From Serilophus lunatus (taxonomy: Eukaryota; Chordata; Aves; Passeriformes; Eurylaimidae), in NCBI GenBank assembly GCA_013399895.1, contig VXBA01001252.1, positions 1,336,743 through 1,400,742 on the forward strand: 64,000 nt of DNA. Reading direction: 5' to 3'. Shown here one piece after another: positions 1-11,300 of the stretch. Numbering within the stretch: position 1 is the stretch's first letter; each line of letters opens with the position of its first letter. Below the pieces are notes generated by a model, which saw only the letters and a program-made list of their open reading frames with translations, did no database searches and was not told the origin of the DNA. Both the position numbers and the translations under genes were made by a program.

Positions 1-560
1 CCCGCCCTGCGCTGGGGCTGCGGCGCCGGCCCAGCCCCGCTCCNNNNNNNNNNNNNNNNNNNNNNNNNNNNNNNNNNNNNNNNNNNNNNNNNNNNNNNNN
101 NNNNNNNNNNNNNNNNNNNNNNNNNNNNNNNNNNNNNNNNNNNNNNNNNNNNNNNNNNNNNNNNNNNNNNNNNNNNNNNNNNNNNNNNNNNNNNNNNNNN
201 NNGAGCTCAGCCCCGCAGCCCCGGGCGCGGTGTCCCCGAGCGAGGCCCACGGAGCAGCCCCGGAGCTCCCGCGGCGGCGAAGGGAAAGCGGTGCCGTGTG
301 CGCTGCCCGGGGGCCGGAGCTGCGGGAGCCTCGGCCGGGGCATCACCCGGGAGCTCCCCGTTCGCGGGAGGGCGGCATTCCGGCGGCGGGGATGTGCCTG
401 CGGGCCAGGGAGCGGGGCGGGAGGAGCTCAGCGCTGCGGGCGGCCCGGAGCGAAGGCGGCCCGCGGGGCTCGGGGTTTGCTGGAGGAGGAGCTGCTTCAA
501 CCCTTGGCAGGAGCGCGGGGAAGTTTTTTTAGTGCATCAGATGGTTTTTGAGGACCTTTT
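1..560 (+). promoter_or_regulatory. TCP11L1: GC/CpG-rich 5' region, probable TCP11L1 promoter and noncoding exon 1
   Basis: The sequence from the window start to about 530 is strongly GC-rich with many CpG and GGCGG-type motifs. It then shifts abruptly to AT-rich DNA. It lies 2.4 kb upstream of the TCP11L1 start codon on the same strand, where an untranslated first exon and CpG-island promoter are expected. I see no TATA box and cannot fix the transcription start or the exon 1 donor, partly because 44-202 is a gap. Short open frames here overlap in several frames and look like GC-rich noise. That it is a CpG island is seen; assigning it to TCP11L1 is inference from position. Confidence 0.6.
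44..202. other. Assembly gap (159 N)
   Basis: An unbroken run of N lies inside the GC-rich 5' region. Gaps of this kind are common in GC-rich avian promoters. Part of the TCP11L1 promoter or first exon may be hidden here. Confidence 0.98.
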
Positions 561-2961
561 AATGAAAAGGGCCCGCGGAAAACGTTTTGTTTGAATTTTA
601 ATTTGCTGCGTTTCTCTTTTTATTGTAAATGAAGTGCCAAGAAGTAGAGTTTGCTCCAGTAAGAGTCGGAATTGTTTCTGTGAAAGGAAAGGTGATGATC
701 GTGCTTCTGGAAGAGGTATTGTCGGGCTTGTTTACCCAGTGGAAAGAGGATATGTTCTAGATGTGTTCTGGCAAATAATAGCAGTAATCCAGCAGAAAAG
801 AGTAGACTATTGCAAACTAAACAACTAAACCAACAAGTGTGCCTGTGTACCTCATCTGCTGAGCAGTCATTTGGCGGTGGAACGGCCCAGGAGTTCTTGT
901 GCTCGCCTTCCACAGCTGAGATAGGGCTTTTTTTAAACAAATGGGACTTGGATTTGAGACTCTTGAGCTCTTGAGCTGCTCTTTCATGGAAGGCAGTATT
1001 TCAGGAATGATGGCCTGGTGGGCAAAGCCGGGGGCAGCAGTCATGAGACTGATTGTTGCCTTGTCCCTGTCATTTATCGTTTGTGAGGTCTCCGGCACCT
1101 TAACTCACGCCTCAGTTTCCCCTCTGTAAGTAAGGTATATTGTAATGTTTTTTTGCTTTTTTTTTTTCTCAGGGCAATGAGAAATTAAAGTGCAGTGGGG
1201 CACTGGGAAGTGTCACATGCATTAAAGACTTCAGTGGGACTTGGTTGAGTCATCTCTGTGGTTCAGCTTTTGAGTTCAGGAGGATGTTTTGTGGGAGAGA
1301 ATGGATAGGAAGAACAATTGTCTGGTCTGATGAGGTGAATGTGGAAGCCTCTATGGTAATGCTTTATCCCAGCCAAATTCAATAGCAGGCTGCCCTCCTT
1401 TGTTTGACCAGCCCTGGTTTTTAGTTTATATTGCCACTGTTGCTGTGATATTCTCTATGAACAACTCCTTTATTACCAGAGCTCCTCATCCTCTTGTGAG
1501 TGAAGGGGGAGATGATCCCGACAATACCTGTGCTTTCCTGTGGAATTTTTCCCATGCTTCCTATGCTGTTTTGTCTTCTGAAATAGAAATCACACAGTGC
1601 TGTGGGCAAGTGTTGCATGCTGTTGTGTCTCCTGTATCGAGCAAGATGCTGATCCTGAGTCATTGCTGTGGAACAGAACTGTTCCTGACATGCCCTGGGC
1701 TTCCCAGCTGTCTGTGGAGTCACACTGCTGCAGCCCATTTAGGCACTGGTGGAGCAGGGTTAGTCGTTACAGCTTTTGTATGAGAATAACAAAATCTCAG
1801 TGCTGCAATTTTTGTTTCTATGCTGTTTCTTGCCTCTGCATCCTCTTCAGTGCCATCTTTGATGCTGCCAGTGCTTCCTCCCAGTGCCTGTGAGGTGCCT
1901 CTGGAGGGTGTATCTCTTGCTCAGAGCTTGTTTCTTTCAAATTTTGGAAAGTGGGTATGGTGGGATCCTGGGGGAAAGAGGGAGTCCTTGTTTTTCCAGG
2001 AGCTTTCTTTTATTTTGAAAGGCAGACTCTTCCTGATTCCCACTTCGCAGAACATCCAGGTTATTTAATGGAGGTTATTTAATTGAGACATCACATGCTC
2101 TCTATTAGGCTTCTGTAAAACTGAGGTCTTAACAGCAGCTTCCTGCATGATGGTTTTCAGTGGTGGATGCATAAATGACATTCTTCAGAAGGAAATCTGA
2201 GTGTGAAATAAGTGAAGATAATGAATGGTGAGACTTGCTTTTCTAATGGCAATTTTTTCAGTGTAACTTTGGGTACGTTGCAGGTATCTGTGATGTAATA
2301 TTCTTTAATATCTAATGTCTAATGAACTAATATTTCAAATACCATAACTATTCTTTACTGTCTGAATTTAAAAACCTCTGCTATTTTATGTGTAAATCAT
2401 GACTCTTGCATGGAATGAGAATTTGGAAGTAGAATTCTCCCAAATGATTTCTCTCCGGTCCTTTTCCTGCTGCTTTGTGCTTTTGGGTGGCTCAGAGTGA
2501 AAGCTTTTCAGTCCTGAGCAGTTGGGGCAGATCACAGTTCAGGAAGATTTCGCATGTTCAGGAAGATTCCTTGCTGTGTAGTGAGAAAACATCTCATTTG
2601 GCATAATCTTTTTTATAAAACATGTTTGTAATACTGTTCTGGAGGTGTTTTTCCCTGCTGTCAGAAGCAATGCTAGGAGAGAAAACTATCTTTTTCTGCC
2701 AAGGGAGCAGTTTCAGATGTTTGAGAACTTATTAGGGATGGGAATTAATGAATGGTAGCAGTGTTGAAAGCACCCCGGTTTGTGGAAGGTGGGAAGTGAG
2801 TCACTGAGTTCAGGTCCCCTACTATTATGAGGATGACATCATATAATTCCTTACAAGAATTCTTTATTTTTTTTCTTAATCCAGAGAACTCTGGTGATAT
2901 TTCCCTACTCAGCCATGCCAGAAAATGCTTATTCATTCCCTTTTTCATAATTTTTCTAAAG
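561..2961 (+). other. TCP11L1: TCP11L1 intron 1 (probable); no gene seen
   Basis: AT-rich DNA between the CpG-rich block and the first coding exon. I find no recognisable exon, RNA gene or transposon. A 13-bp direct repeat (GTTCAGGAAGATT) occurs at 2537-2549 and 2556-2568. The acceptor for the coding exon is either the AG ending at 2961, after a T-rich stretch, or the AG ending at 2884, after a longer T-run. The open frame continues upstream of the ATG, so the frame alone does not decide between them. Confidence 0.5.
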
Positions 2962-2973
2962 ATCCACCTGACA

Positions 2974-3127
2974 ATGTCTCAGAATCCTGACAAGCTACAG
3001 CCAAGTGAGGAGAAGTTGAGTGGCTTGGAGGATGGCCAGGAGGAGAACTTGGACAACCAGGGTCAGTCTGTTGGGAGGAGGATACTACAGAGTGCTCCAG
3101 GGTCACACAGAGGTGACACACCAAAGG
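2974..3127 (+). CDS. TCP11L1: TCP11L1 exon 2 (first coding exon)
   Basis: Encodes residues 1-51, starting MSQNPDKLQPSEEK, plus one base of a split Ala codon. The ATG follows ACA, so -3 is A. The donor is AAGG|GTAAGC. This low-complexity, Glu/Gln/Ser-rich tail is the least conserved part of the protein compared with the human sequence as I recall it. The exon itself probably begins at 2962 (or 2885) with a short untranslated stretch. Confidence 0.9.
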
Positions 3128-6100
3128 GTAAGCCAAAAAACAACAACAAAAGTAAAGTCTGTCATTTCCAATAGAGGCAATCCTAGTGGTTTGTAGCATT
3201 CTTTGCAAATTTGGCTGTCTTGCAGTGAAACGTGGTGTGACTCCTGATGATTTGGTGCTGTTTGTAACACCTTTCTTCTCGTTTTCTTTGGTGCTTAATT
3301 GTTCGCAGTGACCGTGTTGCTGTGAGCCCCTGTACCTTAAACACCCCGCGTGTTTGTGCTGGTGGGAGGCACAAACCCCATCCTGGTGTGTCCCAGCTGC
3401 TGTTTGCCTTATCAGCTGAACCTTCTGGATTGTTGCAGCCTCTGTTCCTGCAGCAGGGCAAGGAAGGCTGTTGTCAACAAAGGCATGTCCTGCCATCCCA
3501 CTCACAGCAGAGATGGAAAATTGTTTATTTTATCCTGATACTGCTTCCAAGGTCAAGCAGGACTGGATTTTTTAAGTTTGTTCCTGTCTTTCTTCATCAT
3601 TCTGCTTTGAACATGAGGAGCTGGGTTCAGTGTGGCTACCAAACATTTCTGGCAAATCTGTAGGTGAAACCAAGGGGAAGTTTTCTGGTGCCAGGGGTTC
3701 AACTCAGAGACAGAAGTGCTCAGATAACTAGTCCTAAATTTCTGTAGAGGGTGTCTCAGCATGTAACATTTTGTTTGTTGTATTCTTTTTATTTTTAATA
3801 GTGTACATTATTACTTGAAGCTTCATGTTGTGTTTAGTGTCATGTTATACAGAGGGGATGTTCTGAGGGAGTTTGTGTTCTTACCCCTTGCTGGTTGCCT
3901 GTTTGGAAAGGGGGTGTGTGAATGGAGAGAGGCTCTGAACACGTGAAAGTAAAAAGTGTAGCACGGTCTTGCACTGCATTTTACCAAACACTGTGCCCTT
4001 CCCTTGTGTGAGGGAGCAGGTATGGGAGTGAAGTAACATGATCTAAGAGCATTCTTTGGTAAATGAGAGTCCTGGCTTTTAGTGCAGCCACTGCTGGGAT
4101 GAAGTCACTTGGCAGTGGGACAGGAGCCCTCTCATTCAGCTGTGGGCTTTGCTGTCTGCTGCTCCTTCTCAGAGGATCCATCCTTGCTGTGCTCCCAGAG
4201 TCACTGTCCAAGACTAAGCTCCAAGCAGAAGAAAACAAGAAAGAAAAGAGCAAGATATTAATGAAGAATGAGCTCATTGGAGCCATACTTGGAAGAGCTC
4301 TGAATGCCAGACGAGTGATGGACAGTTACTTGTAAAAGACCTTTACTATGTGATTTCTTAAGTCCAGTGAGCATGGATTATCAAATGAGATGGTCACAAT
4401 AGTTTGCCTAAAACACCCCTCAGTGAGCCAGCCTATGGAGATCCCTGGTTGATTTCTTTCGTTTTGGGATTAGTTTGTTGCTCCTCTGCCTGGGCTGTAA
4501 TTGAAGTGAATTATCTACAGAGAGGAATGGATCCATTAGGGCAATGCTGTTCTGGATCTTTCCCCCGTTCCACTCCACAAGATGTTTTCTGGAGGAGCTA
4601 GGATGAACCTTGCCATTCCTGTGTGCCTCCCTCACCTGGGGACACTAATGATCTAGCTTTCTCCTTTTTCTCAAGTATCTGGAGCAGGGAAGAGCTGTGG
4701 GGCTTCCCCTAACTTTTGGGAAGGCATTGCAGGGCCCCTCTACCCCCACACACTCTGTGCGCTGACACTGGCACAGCTGGGAGGAACCTTCAGCACAAGG
4801 AATCAGTGGGGATGGGATTACTCCCCTAAGCAGCATGACCCACACCCTTGGCACCTGCTTGGCCTTTCTGTTGACTTGTTTTTAGGGCTGTGACACTTCC
4901 TGCACTACAGCCGTGCCACTGGTGGCCCAGGAGGGTGATGTGTAGTCCAGAACAGTTAGGAGCTGTAATTAATTCCCAGTGCATCCACTAGGCAAATTAA
5001 GCTTTTGAAACTGTCCCTTTTACAGCCAGGCACTATCTTTGTATCCTGCCTCATGAAAACCATCCTGTTTTGATCATGTTTGGTGTTTCTTCCTATTCAG
5101 TTTTGTGCCCCAGGGCCCAATTTGAAGCTGCTGACCCATCCTGGTCAGTCCCAAATGCCTGCCAGGGAAGGAGGTCTTAGGCATTGGTGCTGGCACTAGG
5201 CCTGGGTGTCCTCTGGTGCTTGGATAATGATCTCTGGGGGGGAAAAAAAAGAGTTTGGAGGAGTGCGTTGCACTGGAAGTAGTGAGAATAGTTAGCTAGT
5301 GGTGTGTTACTGCTTAACATCAATGGTGAGTTGTTTGTCAACTGCTTTAAAGGTAAAATCATTTCCCTGAAAAATGTAAAATTGAAATGTCAACATCTGG
5401 ACAGTACTTGTGGAAATTGTGTGGGGAAAATGCTGGTACTTTTGGTTGTTTCTTCCCACAGTATGGAGAAAGATGCTAAGATGTTACTAAGCCATCCTAA
5501 GGATGTACTGCCTTGGGTGTAGGGTTTGGTTAGGGTTTGGTTTGGGTTTGGTTTTTGAAAAGAGCTTGGCAGAACTTGGAAACAATTGACTTACTGAGCC
5601 TAGAATATCAACTGGGATTCACTCCTTTGTTTTCTGTAATACTCCACACCTCTGTCATCCACCAGGTGGGACAGAGAAGAATCTCAGATGATACTGCCAT
5701 TTGATTCTGTCAATAAGGTGGAAAGGGTCCAAAAGTCTTAGCAGACTTTATCTGCTGCAGACTTGTGTAGAAAACTGTCTGACAATGTCATTTATGTTGC
5801 AGCCAGTCCCCCTCGGCCTGTGTCAATAGAGGAGCTCATGGAAACAGCAAAGGGAGTCACCAACATGGCATTAGCACATGAAATTGTTGTTAATGGAGAC
5901 TTCCAGATAAAACCAGCAGAACTACCAGAACACAGGTAAGATTGTTACCTGCTAGATGCATAACATTTACATTTGCAGAACTGCAGAACAGCTCTGGGGG
6001 ATCAGGTGAAGGCTCTCTGGCTGATACTTTGTCTGGCAGTGCCTGCTAAGATGTAGGGAAGAATCTAAGAAGGTGGTGAGCACACAGCTCTGCTTCCCCA

Positions 6101-9100
6101 GACCTGTGTGTGTGTGAAAGGTGAACCTCTCGGAGTAATTGGCATATGTGGTACCAATCCCAGTGTGCTGTGGTTTGTGTTGATGTCTCCCTGTCCCAAG
6201 AGTGGGAGGCTCCCACATACCCCAGTCTGACTGCAGCATTTCAAGTTAGGAATTGGTACTGAAGCAGTGGAAGTTGTCTATTTCTTTTATAAAACTGCTC
6301 TGAGTCCTTACCTTGCAATTGTTATGCTTTGAAACGCTGAAGCTTTTGTGTCAGGGAAGTTACTTCACTTCAATGAGGTTTGCTAATGAATTTTACCAGT
6401 AGGATTGCCTTTACTGAGGCCTTTAAAAAGAACATGAATGCAGGTCTTCTGAAGACAAACTATAATTTTTGTAATTTATTTTTTTTCTTCCAGTTTTCAA
6501 GTTTAGGTGTAGCATATGATGAATACTTCCAAGGATTTTGATTTGCAGCCACCTTTGCTTGTGTGTAGCCCTTTATTAGGACATAAATCCTTTCAAATCC
6601 TGTGTCTGATTTTTCTTGCTTTTCTGAGTAACTTAAAACAGATCTCTGTTAATCATCATAAATTCATTATTGCATTAGATTCATATTGTTACACACTGTT
6701 ACACAGAGACAAGTATCATTGTTTTTAATGGGCCATGTTTACCCACAGCTTAGAAAAGAAAGTAAGAGATATTGTTCATAAAGCTTTCTGGGATTGTCTG
6801 GAAGCTCAGCTAAAGGAAGATCCACCAACATATGATCATGCAATTAAACTACTGGGAGAAATCAAAGAGGTAAGATGATGTCATATCAAGGTAAATGATT
6901 GAATTTGAGAAGCTGCATTGGTGTGAATGAGCAAAAGTGGTTGGAGCTTGGCTTTTTGTAAAAGATTCTTGTTCTTTTTCATTACTGTCTCATTGTCTGT
7001 GAACTTACATAAGCTCCATAACCCCAGAGAAGAAATTTGAATGTAAAGCCAAATGCAAAGCCATCTAAGATGATTAGAAGGTAAGTAGTGCTAGTCTCAT
7101 AATCCCAAGTCCTTCATGTTATGGCAGTGGTATTAGTTATGGAATCAAAGACCCATATTCAGTATTGATATTCATCCATATTCAGTATTCCATTATTCAT
7201 ATTCAGTATCATACAGAGTGAGGTGAAACGTTTGGAGTTGGCAAATGGTTGGTTAAATTAAAAAAAAAAGATAAATTCCAATTGTAAAGGGCAAGTAGTT
7301 TAAATAAGAATGTGTCCCATCCCTGGAAGTGTTCAAGGCCAGGCTGGATGAACAACCTGGTCTAGTGGGAGGTGTTTCTGCCCAACAAGATCATCCTTGT
7401 GGTCCCTTCTAACCCAAACCATTCTGTGGTTCTGTAAGAAGTGGTTCAGTAACTGTTTTGGTCCTGATGGTATTTGATTTGTAGAACTAATGCACTGTTC
7501 AAAACTTTCCATTTCAGAATCTCCTGTCTTTCTTGTTGCCTGGTCACACTAGACTGAGAAGCCAGATTACAGAAGTTCTTGATCTGGATTTGATAAAACA
7601 GGAGGCAGAGAATGGGGCCCTTGACATTTCTAAGTTGGTCAAATTTGTTATTGGGATGATGGGGACTCTTTGTGCTCCAGCTCGAGATGAAGAAATTAAG
7701 AAACTGAAAGATATTCATGAAATAGTTCCTCTGTTCAGGTACTGGAATGGTGTTTATTATTGATGTTCAGAGTCCCTTAAATAGTTTTAGATGGGGGCAG
7801 GGGGTGTCCCAGCAGGGCAACCTGCAACTCCTAGGAAAAACAGAGTGATAAGGAAATGGATATAGCTGTGGGTGTGAAGGGGAGAGAGAATTCAGGAGTC
7901 ATTAACAAGGATCCTCTCTGTTCTGGTGAGTTGAAGTATTTTTCTGGTTCCTGCATGCCACTGAAGGATATTTTCTTAAATGCCAAATGCATATAAGCCT
8001 TGAGAGATAGCAGGTGAATAGTCAGTTTGTATCAGAATTTAATATCAACAGCAAAATGAGAAATAAAGCACTCAAGAGCATAGGAAAAAAGTATTACTGG
8101 TTTGGTTTCCAACCAGTTTGCCCTTTCCTCCCAATTTGAAGTCTCTTTACCCCATTCTCTTTATAAAGCCCTGTCAGCTCTAAAGGGAGTGTGGGTACCA
8201 CATCTGGGAGCATCAGGGCTTCTGCTTCGTCACCATGTTCACAGTTCAACAGCTCAAGGTCTCAACAGTTTCACTAACCTTGCTATTTTCTAATTTGAAA
8301 AGCTTCCAAGAGTTCAGGATTGACTTGGCAGAATTATGGCCAGCAGGAATTAGGTTGCTTTGAAATGAAGGTGTTTTTCCTCGATGTTTTTTGTGTTCGT
8401 TTGTTTGGTTTTCCTTTTCTTTTTTCCCCCCTCGGGTCTGATTATTCACTTCCCACCAAGGCTGGCTTTCTAGAGAGAGCATGCAAGCTTGGAAACCCAT
8501 ATGGCTTTTTATATATTCAAGATATGATATTGCACATCCTGGGAGGTAGTGAAGTTAATTCCATAGAGGCTTTTTCACAGGAGAGCAGGATTTATTTCCT
8601 ACTTGGAAGAGGCACATGCATGCCTGTACATGCTTGCTCAGGCTTTCTCTGTCCCATGCTTTTAAATGGTTAAGCACCCTGTTACTGTTTCCCATGCATG
8701 TTTTTGCTCTTTCCTTAGACAATCTGTAATAATTGTAAATGGCACCTCTGAAACATCTGCAGCCTGAATAACTTTTTCTGTTTGTTTGTTTAGAGCAATT
8801 TTCTCTGTATTAGACCTAATGAAAATGGATATGGCAAACTTCGCTGTCAGTAGTATTAGGCCAAAGTTAATGCAGCAGTCTGCTGAATATGAAAGAAAGA
8901 AGTTTCAGGAGTTTCTTGAGAAACAGCCAAGTATGACTTTGTTCCTTTCTTTCTTCCCCTCTGACCTCCCAGTAAACTGCGTGTCTTTGCTTGTAGATCA
9001 TGAAAAGAAATCAGATATTTTTATAAGTCCTAGAATTCATGTGGCAAACGACAACTTGTGCCCCAAAACTGTGGTTAGCGAAAATCTGCCAGAACAATAG

Positions 9101-11300
9101 TTCTGCACTTACTACACTGGAGTTCAGTTTGATTTCAATAGGGTAGGACATGATTACCCAGCATCATCTCACCTCTGATTTCTTGTAGCTGTGTGGTTTT
9201 GTTTTAGATGTTCTGCTTGATGCAATAACTGAAATGCATGTCTTCAACTGATATCAGGGGTATTAGTCATAGGAGCTAATGGGATTGCTTGGAAATTATT
9301 AGTGGGAAAACCTAACTTTGAAATGGAATTTTCCTAACAAGATTTTTCCCCCCTGCTCTTCCAGATTCTTTAGACCTTGTCACAAAGTGGTTGCAAGAAG
9401 CAGCAGATGATCTCGTGAAGATGAGACACGAAATGTTGCCTCCCCACTGTACTGATGGTGCCAGTGGTGGAGCTTCTGCGTTGTGCTTCACTGCTGTACA
9501 AAACCAGGCCTATCTGAAGCTCCTGAAGTGGGATCATGTGAACAGGCCTTTTCCAGAAGTAGGTATTTAACAGAAAAATTGGTTCTGTGCTTGTTTCACT
9601 CTTCTGTTTCTGGGATATAAGAGAAGCTGTTTGGATTTGTAGGCTTGCAACAAGTACACTACTAAAACATTTATCTCTTGATTGGGAGCTCTTGTAGCTT
9701 TTTTAATAGGTACTTTCTTTTTCTGTACTGAAACCTACTTAATTGGAAAAGAGGAGTTAATGCTTTCCATTCCACTGCTGATGCTGGCCTGCTGAGCATG
9801 TGCTGCTCTTCCCTGGGCATTTGCTGTCGCATGGCAGTGTCCCTTCCCAGCCCAGCACACTGACTCCATTCTGTGCTGGCTTCCTCCCTCCTTGCAGACA
9901 GTGCTCATGGACCAGACTCGCTTCCTGGAAATCCAGCTGGAGCTGGAGCATCTCCTGCTGGTTGGGACCGTCCTGCTGGTCACGTTCAGTGCAGCAGGCC
10001 CAGCACTTGTTGATGTGCCTGGATTTGCTGAGAAAATCAAAGCCATTGTCAAGGTGCTGCTGACGGGAATGCATCTTCCGTGAGTATGGAATAGCCCTCT
10101 CACAGAGGGGCAGGTGTAGCTCTGTTTCACCCTGGTGGATAACCAGCTTAAGCCTCTCTCTGCCTGTGCACTGCAGGATATGGAGAGAAGGTGATGAGAG
10201 CTTTCTGAGGGCCCAGGCTGAGAGTTTTTATTCAGCTTACTCACAGAGAGCCACCTTTTGTTTTTCTGTTCTTCTATAAGATACTGTACTTGCTGGTTTT
10301 TTCAGGATGTGGTTTTGTGATGCCAGGCTGGCTCAGGAGAGTGCCAGCAGCTAACCCTGCTCATGGCTTGGGCCAGGCTCCCCCAGGAACCTGAGTGTGG
10401 CACATTAAGCTGCCTTCGGATGTAGAGTGATTGCTGGTAACTGGCTCTGACTACAGTCAGCAGAAAAGTCAGCCCTTGTGTATGGATTGCTCAGGCTGGA
10501 AGTCTTTAATGCTCTCCTACTCCTTTGGTTTAGATCTCAGCGTTATTTTTCCTATGTATCTAAAAAAGTACTATTCTTTATAATGCTGGCTTTACCTGCA
10601 TTATGCTTCTTCCATTACACTTGATAAATATGGCAACTGTAATTGAATGGTTTATTTTTAAAATGTGGGGGGAAAAAAGTACCCCATGTAGTTCAGTAAA
10701 GCTCTACTCCACATTCTCCAGCTCCTTTAACCTGAAGGAATCTCTGGCCACCATCGGTGAGAAGGTGTGTGCTGAAGTGAACAGCTGCCTGTCCCAGCAT
10801 GGCTTTACACCATTCTCAGCTGAGAGAGAGACTGTGCTTAAAGGACAGATCCAGGCAGTGGCCAGTCCAGATAACACCATATGCAGGCTCATAGGTACGT
10901 GTGGCACAACACCCTGCTCTCAGCTGTCTGTGTGACTGGTGCTGGGCTTCAAATACGTGTTGGCTGTTGTCAGGCTTGTTGCATCTGATGTGAGGTTGCA
11001 CCATTTCTAATTTGACTGTCTCCTTTGAAAACAAACCAAAAGTGGGGTTTTTTTCCCCTCCCAGATTCCCGAATTCAAAAGTTTCTGGAGAATTACCTTG
11101 CATCCAGTTACCAGAAATCATCACCTGCTGTTCCTGGAGGATTAGGCCCTATTCAGAGAGAGCTGGAAGAGGTTGCTGTCAAGTATGTTCGTCTTGTCAA
11201 CTACAACAAGATGGTCTTCAGCCCTTACTATGACGCAGTCCTTGGCAAAATACTGACTAAGGAAGAATCCCAACTTGGAGGGAAGTCAGGAGAGTCATAA
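2974..11300 (+). CDS. TCP11L1: TCP11L1, T-complex 11 like 1 (complete coding region, 9 coding exons)
   Basis: Joining 2974-3127, 5803-5935, 6749-6869, 7518-7738, 8794-8930, 9365-9558, 9898-10079, 10722-10894 and 11065-11300 gives a 516-residue protein. Every intron is GT-AG and every phase agrees. I recognise it as TCP11L1 (human form about 509 residues). Conserved landmarks are TNMALAHEIVVNGDFQ near 71-86, AFWDCL near 107, LLPGHTRLR near 142, GMMGTLCAPARDEE near 177, and NYNKMVFSPYYDA near the end. Almost all of it after residue 55 is the TCP11 domain, an alpha-helical family of poorly defined molecular function. The first 51 residues are acidic and polar and probably disordered. The start has A at -3. 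The gene converges on CSTF3, as on human 11p13. Function beyond family membership is not shown by the sequence. Confidence 0.96.
3128..5802 (+). other. TCP11L1: TCP11L1 intron 2; telomere-like repeat near the 3' part
   Basis: A 2.7 kb intron with no further exon or RNA gene that I can recognise. Its one structured stretch is the G/T-rich degenerate TTAGGG-like run at 5521-5556, listed separately. Confidence 0.7.
5521..5556 (+). repeat. Degenerate telomere-like GGGTTTGG repeat
   Basis: About 36 bases made of near-repeats of AGGGTTTGGTT, TAGGGTTTGG and TTTGGGTTTGG, resembling TTAGGG units with an extra TTG. It is inside an intron. It is short and imperfect, so it may be a chance G/T microsatellite and not a true interstitial telomeric site. 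Confidence 0.6.
5803..5935 (+). CDS. TCP11L1: TCP11L1 exon 3
   Basis: Acceptor TTTATGTTGCAG, donor CACAG|GTAAGA. It completes Ala52 and encodes residues 53-95 (SPPRPVSIEELMETAKGV through PAELPEH), the start of the TCP11 domain. The invariant MALAHEIVVNGDFQ block falls here. It ends with two bases of Ser96. Confidence 0.95.
6749..6869 (+). CDS. TCP11L1: TCP11L1 exon 4
   Basis: Acceptor TTTACCCACAG, donor GAG|GTAAGA. It completes Ser96 and encodes residues 97-136: LEKKVRDIVHKAFWDCL, then DPPTYDHAIKLLGEIKE. It ends in phase 0. Confidence 0.95.
7153..7212 (+). repeat. 23-bp tandem repeat, about 2.6 copies
   Basis: The motif CCATATTCAGTATT recurs at 7153 and 7176, and without its first two bases at 7199. 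The copies are spaced 23 and about 21 bp apart. It lies in TCP11L1 intron 4, between a duplicated-looking AT-rich stretch and the CR1 fragment. Confidence 0.8.
7316..7437 (+). mobile_element. CR1 LINE 3'-end fragment
   Basis: The sequence runs CCCATCCCTGGAAGTGTTCA, AGGCCAGGCTGGATG, CAACCTGGTCTAGTGGGAGG, GGTCCCTTCTAACCCAAACC and ATTCTGTGGTTCTGT. This is the familiar 3' terminus of avian CR1 in sense orientation. Internal pieces of the usual consensus are missing after CTGGATG and after CTGCCCA. It sits in TCP11L1 intron 4 and is a dead 5'-truncated copy. Confidence 0.9.
7518..7738 (+). CDS. TCP11L1: TCP11L1 exon 5
   Basis: Acceptor CCATTTCAG, donor TTCAG|GTACTG. It encodes residues 137-209, from NLLSFLLPGHTRLRSQ through LDLDLIKQEAENGALDIS and GMMGTLCAPARDEE to EIVPLF, plus two bases of Arg210. 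This is among the most conserved stretches of the family. Confidence 0.96.
7739..8793 (+). other. TCP11L1: TCP11L1 intron 5; nothing recognised
   Basis: About 1 kb of intron. A few short open frames are present but show no recognisable protein similarity and no splice support. No repeat family or RNA gene is recognised. Confidence 0.6.
8794..8930 (+). CDS. TCP11L1: TCP11L1 exon 6
   Basis: The acceptor is TTTGTTTAG. The AG two bases further on would break the frame. It completes Arg210 and encodes 211-255 (AIFSVLDLMKMDMANFAV through KKFQEFLEKQP). The donor is CCAA|GTATGA, and one base of Asn256 is carried over. Confidence 0.95.
9365..9558 (+). CDS. TCP11L1: TCP11L1 exon 7
   Basis: Acceptor CTGCTCTTCCAG, donor GAA|GTAGGT. 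It completes Asn256 and encodes 257-320, from SLDLVTKWLQEAADDL to AYLKLLKWDHVNRPFPE. The middle (residues about 275-300, rich in Gly, Ala and Ser) looks like a variable loop between conserved helices. Confidence 0.94.
9898..10079 (+). CDS. TCP11L1: TCP11L1 exon 8
   Basis: Acceptor CCTCCTTGCAG, donor CTTCC|GTGAGT. It encodes residues 321-380, from TVLMDQTRFLEIQLELEH to VKVLLTGMHL, plus two bases of Pro381. The segment LLLVGTVLLVTF is hydrophobic but lies within a soluble helical domain in this family, so I do not call it a membrane span. Confidence 0.95.
10722..10894 (+). CDS. TCP11L1: TCP11L1 exon 9
   Basis: Acceptor CACATTCTCCAG, donor ATAG|GTACGT. It completes Pro381 and encodes 382-438 (SFNLKESLATIGEKVC through VLKGQIQAVASPDNTICRLI), plus one base of Asp439. 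Confidence 0.95.
11065..11300 (+). CDS. TCP11L1: TCP11L1 exon 10 (terminal coding exon)
   Basis: Acceptor TTTTCCCCTCCCAG. It completes Asp439 and encodes 440-516: SRIQKFLENYLASSYQK, then GPIQRELEEVAVKYVRLV and NYNKMVFSPYYDAVLGKIL. The hydrophilic tail ends GKSGES and stops at TAA 11298-11300. The tail is a few residues longer than the human end as I recall it. Confidence 0.95.

Noticed and set aside
1400..1783. A 127-codon plus-strand open frame upstream of the TCP11L1 ATG
   Set aside because: It matches nothing in TCP11L1 and lies in the probable intron 1; a long antisense frame overlaps it, as expected by chance.
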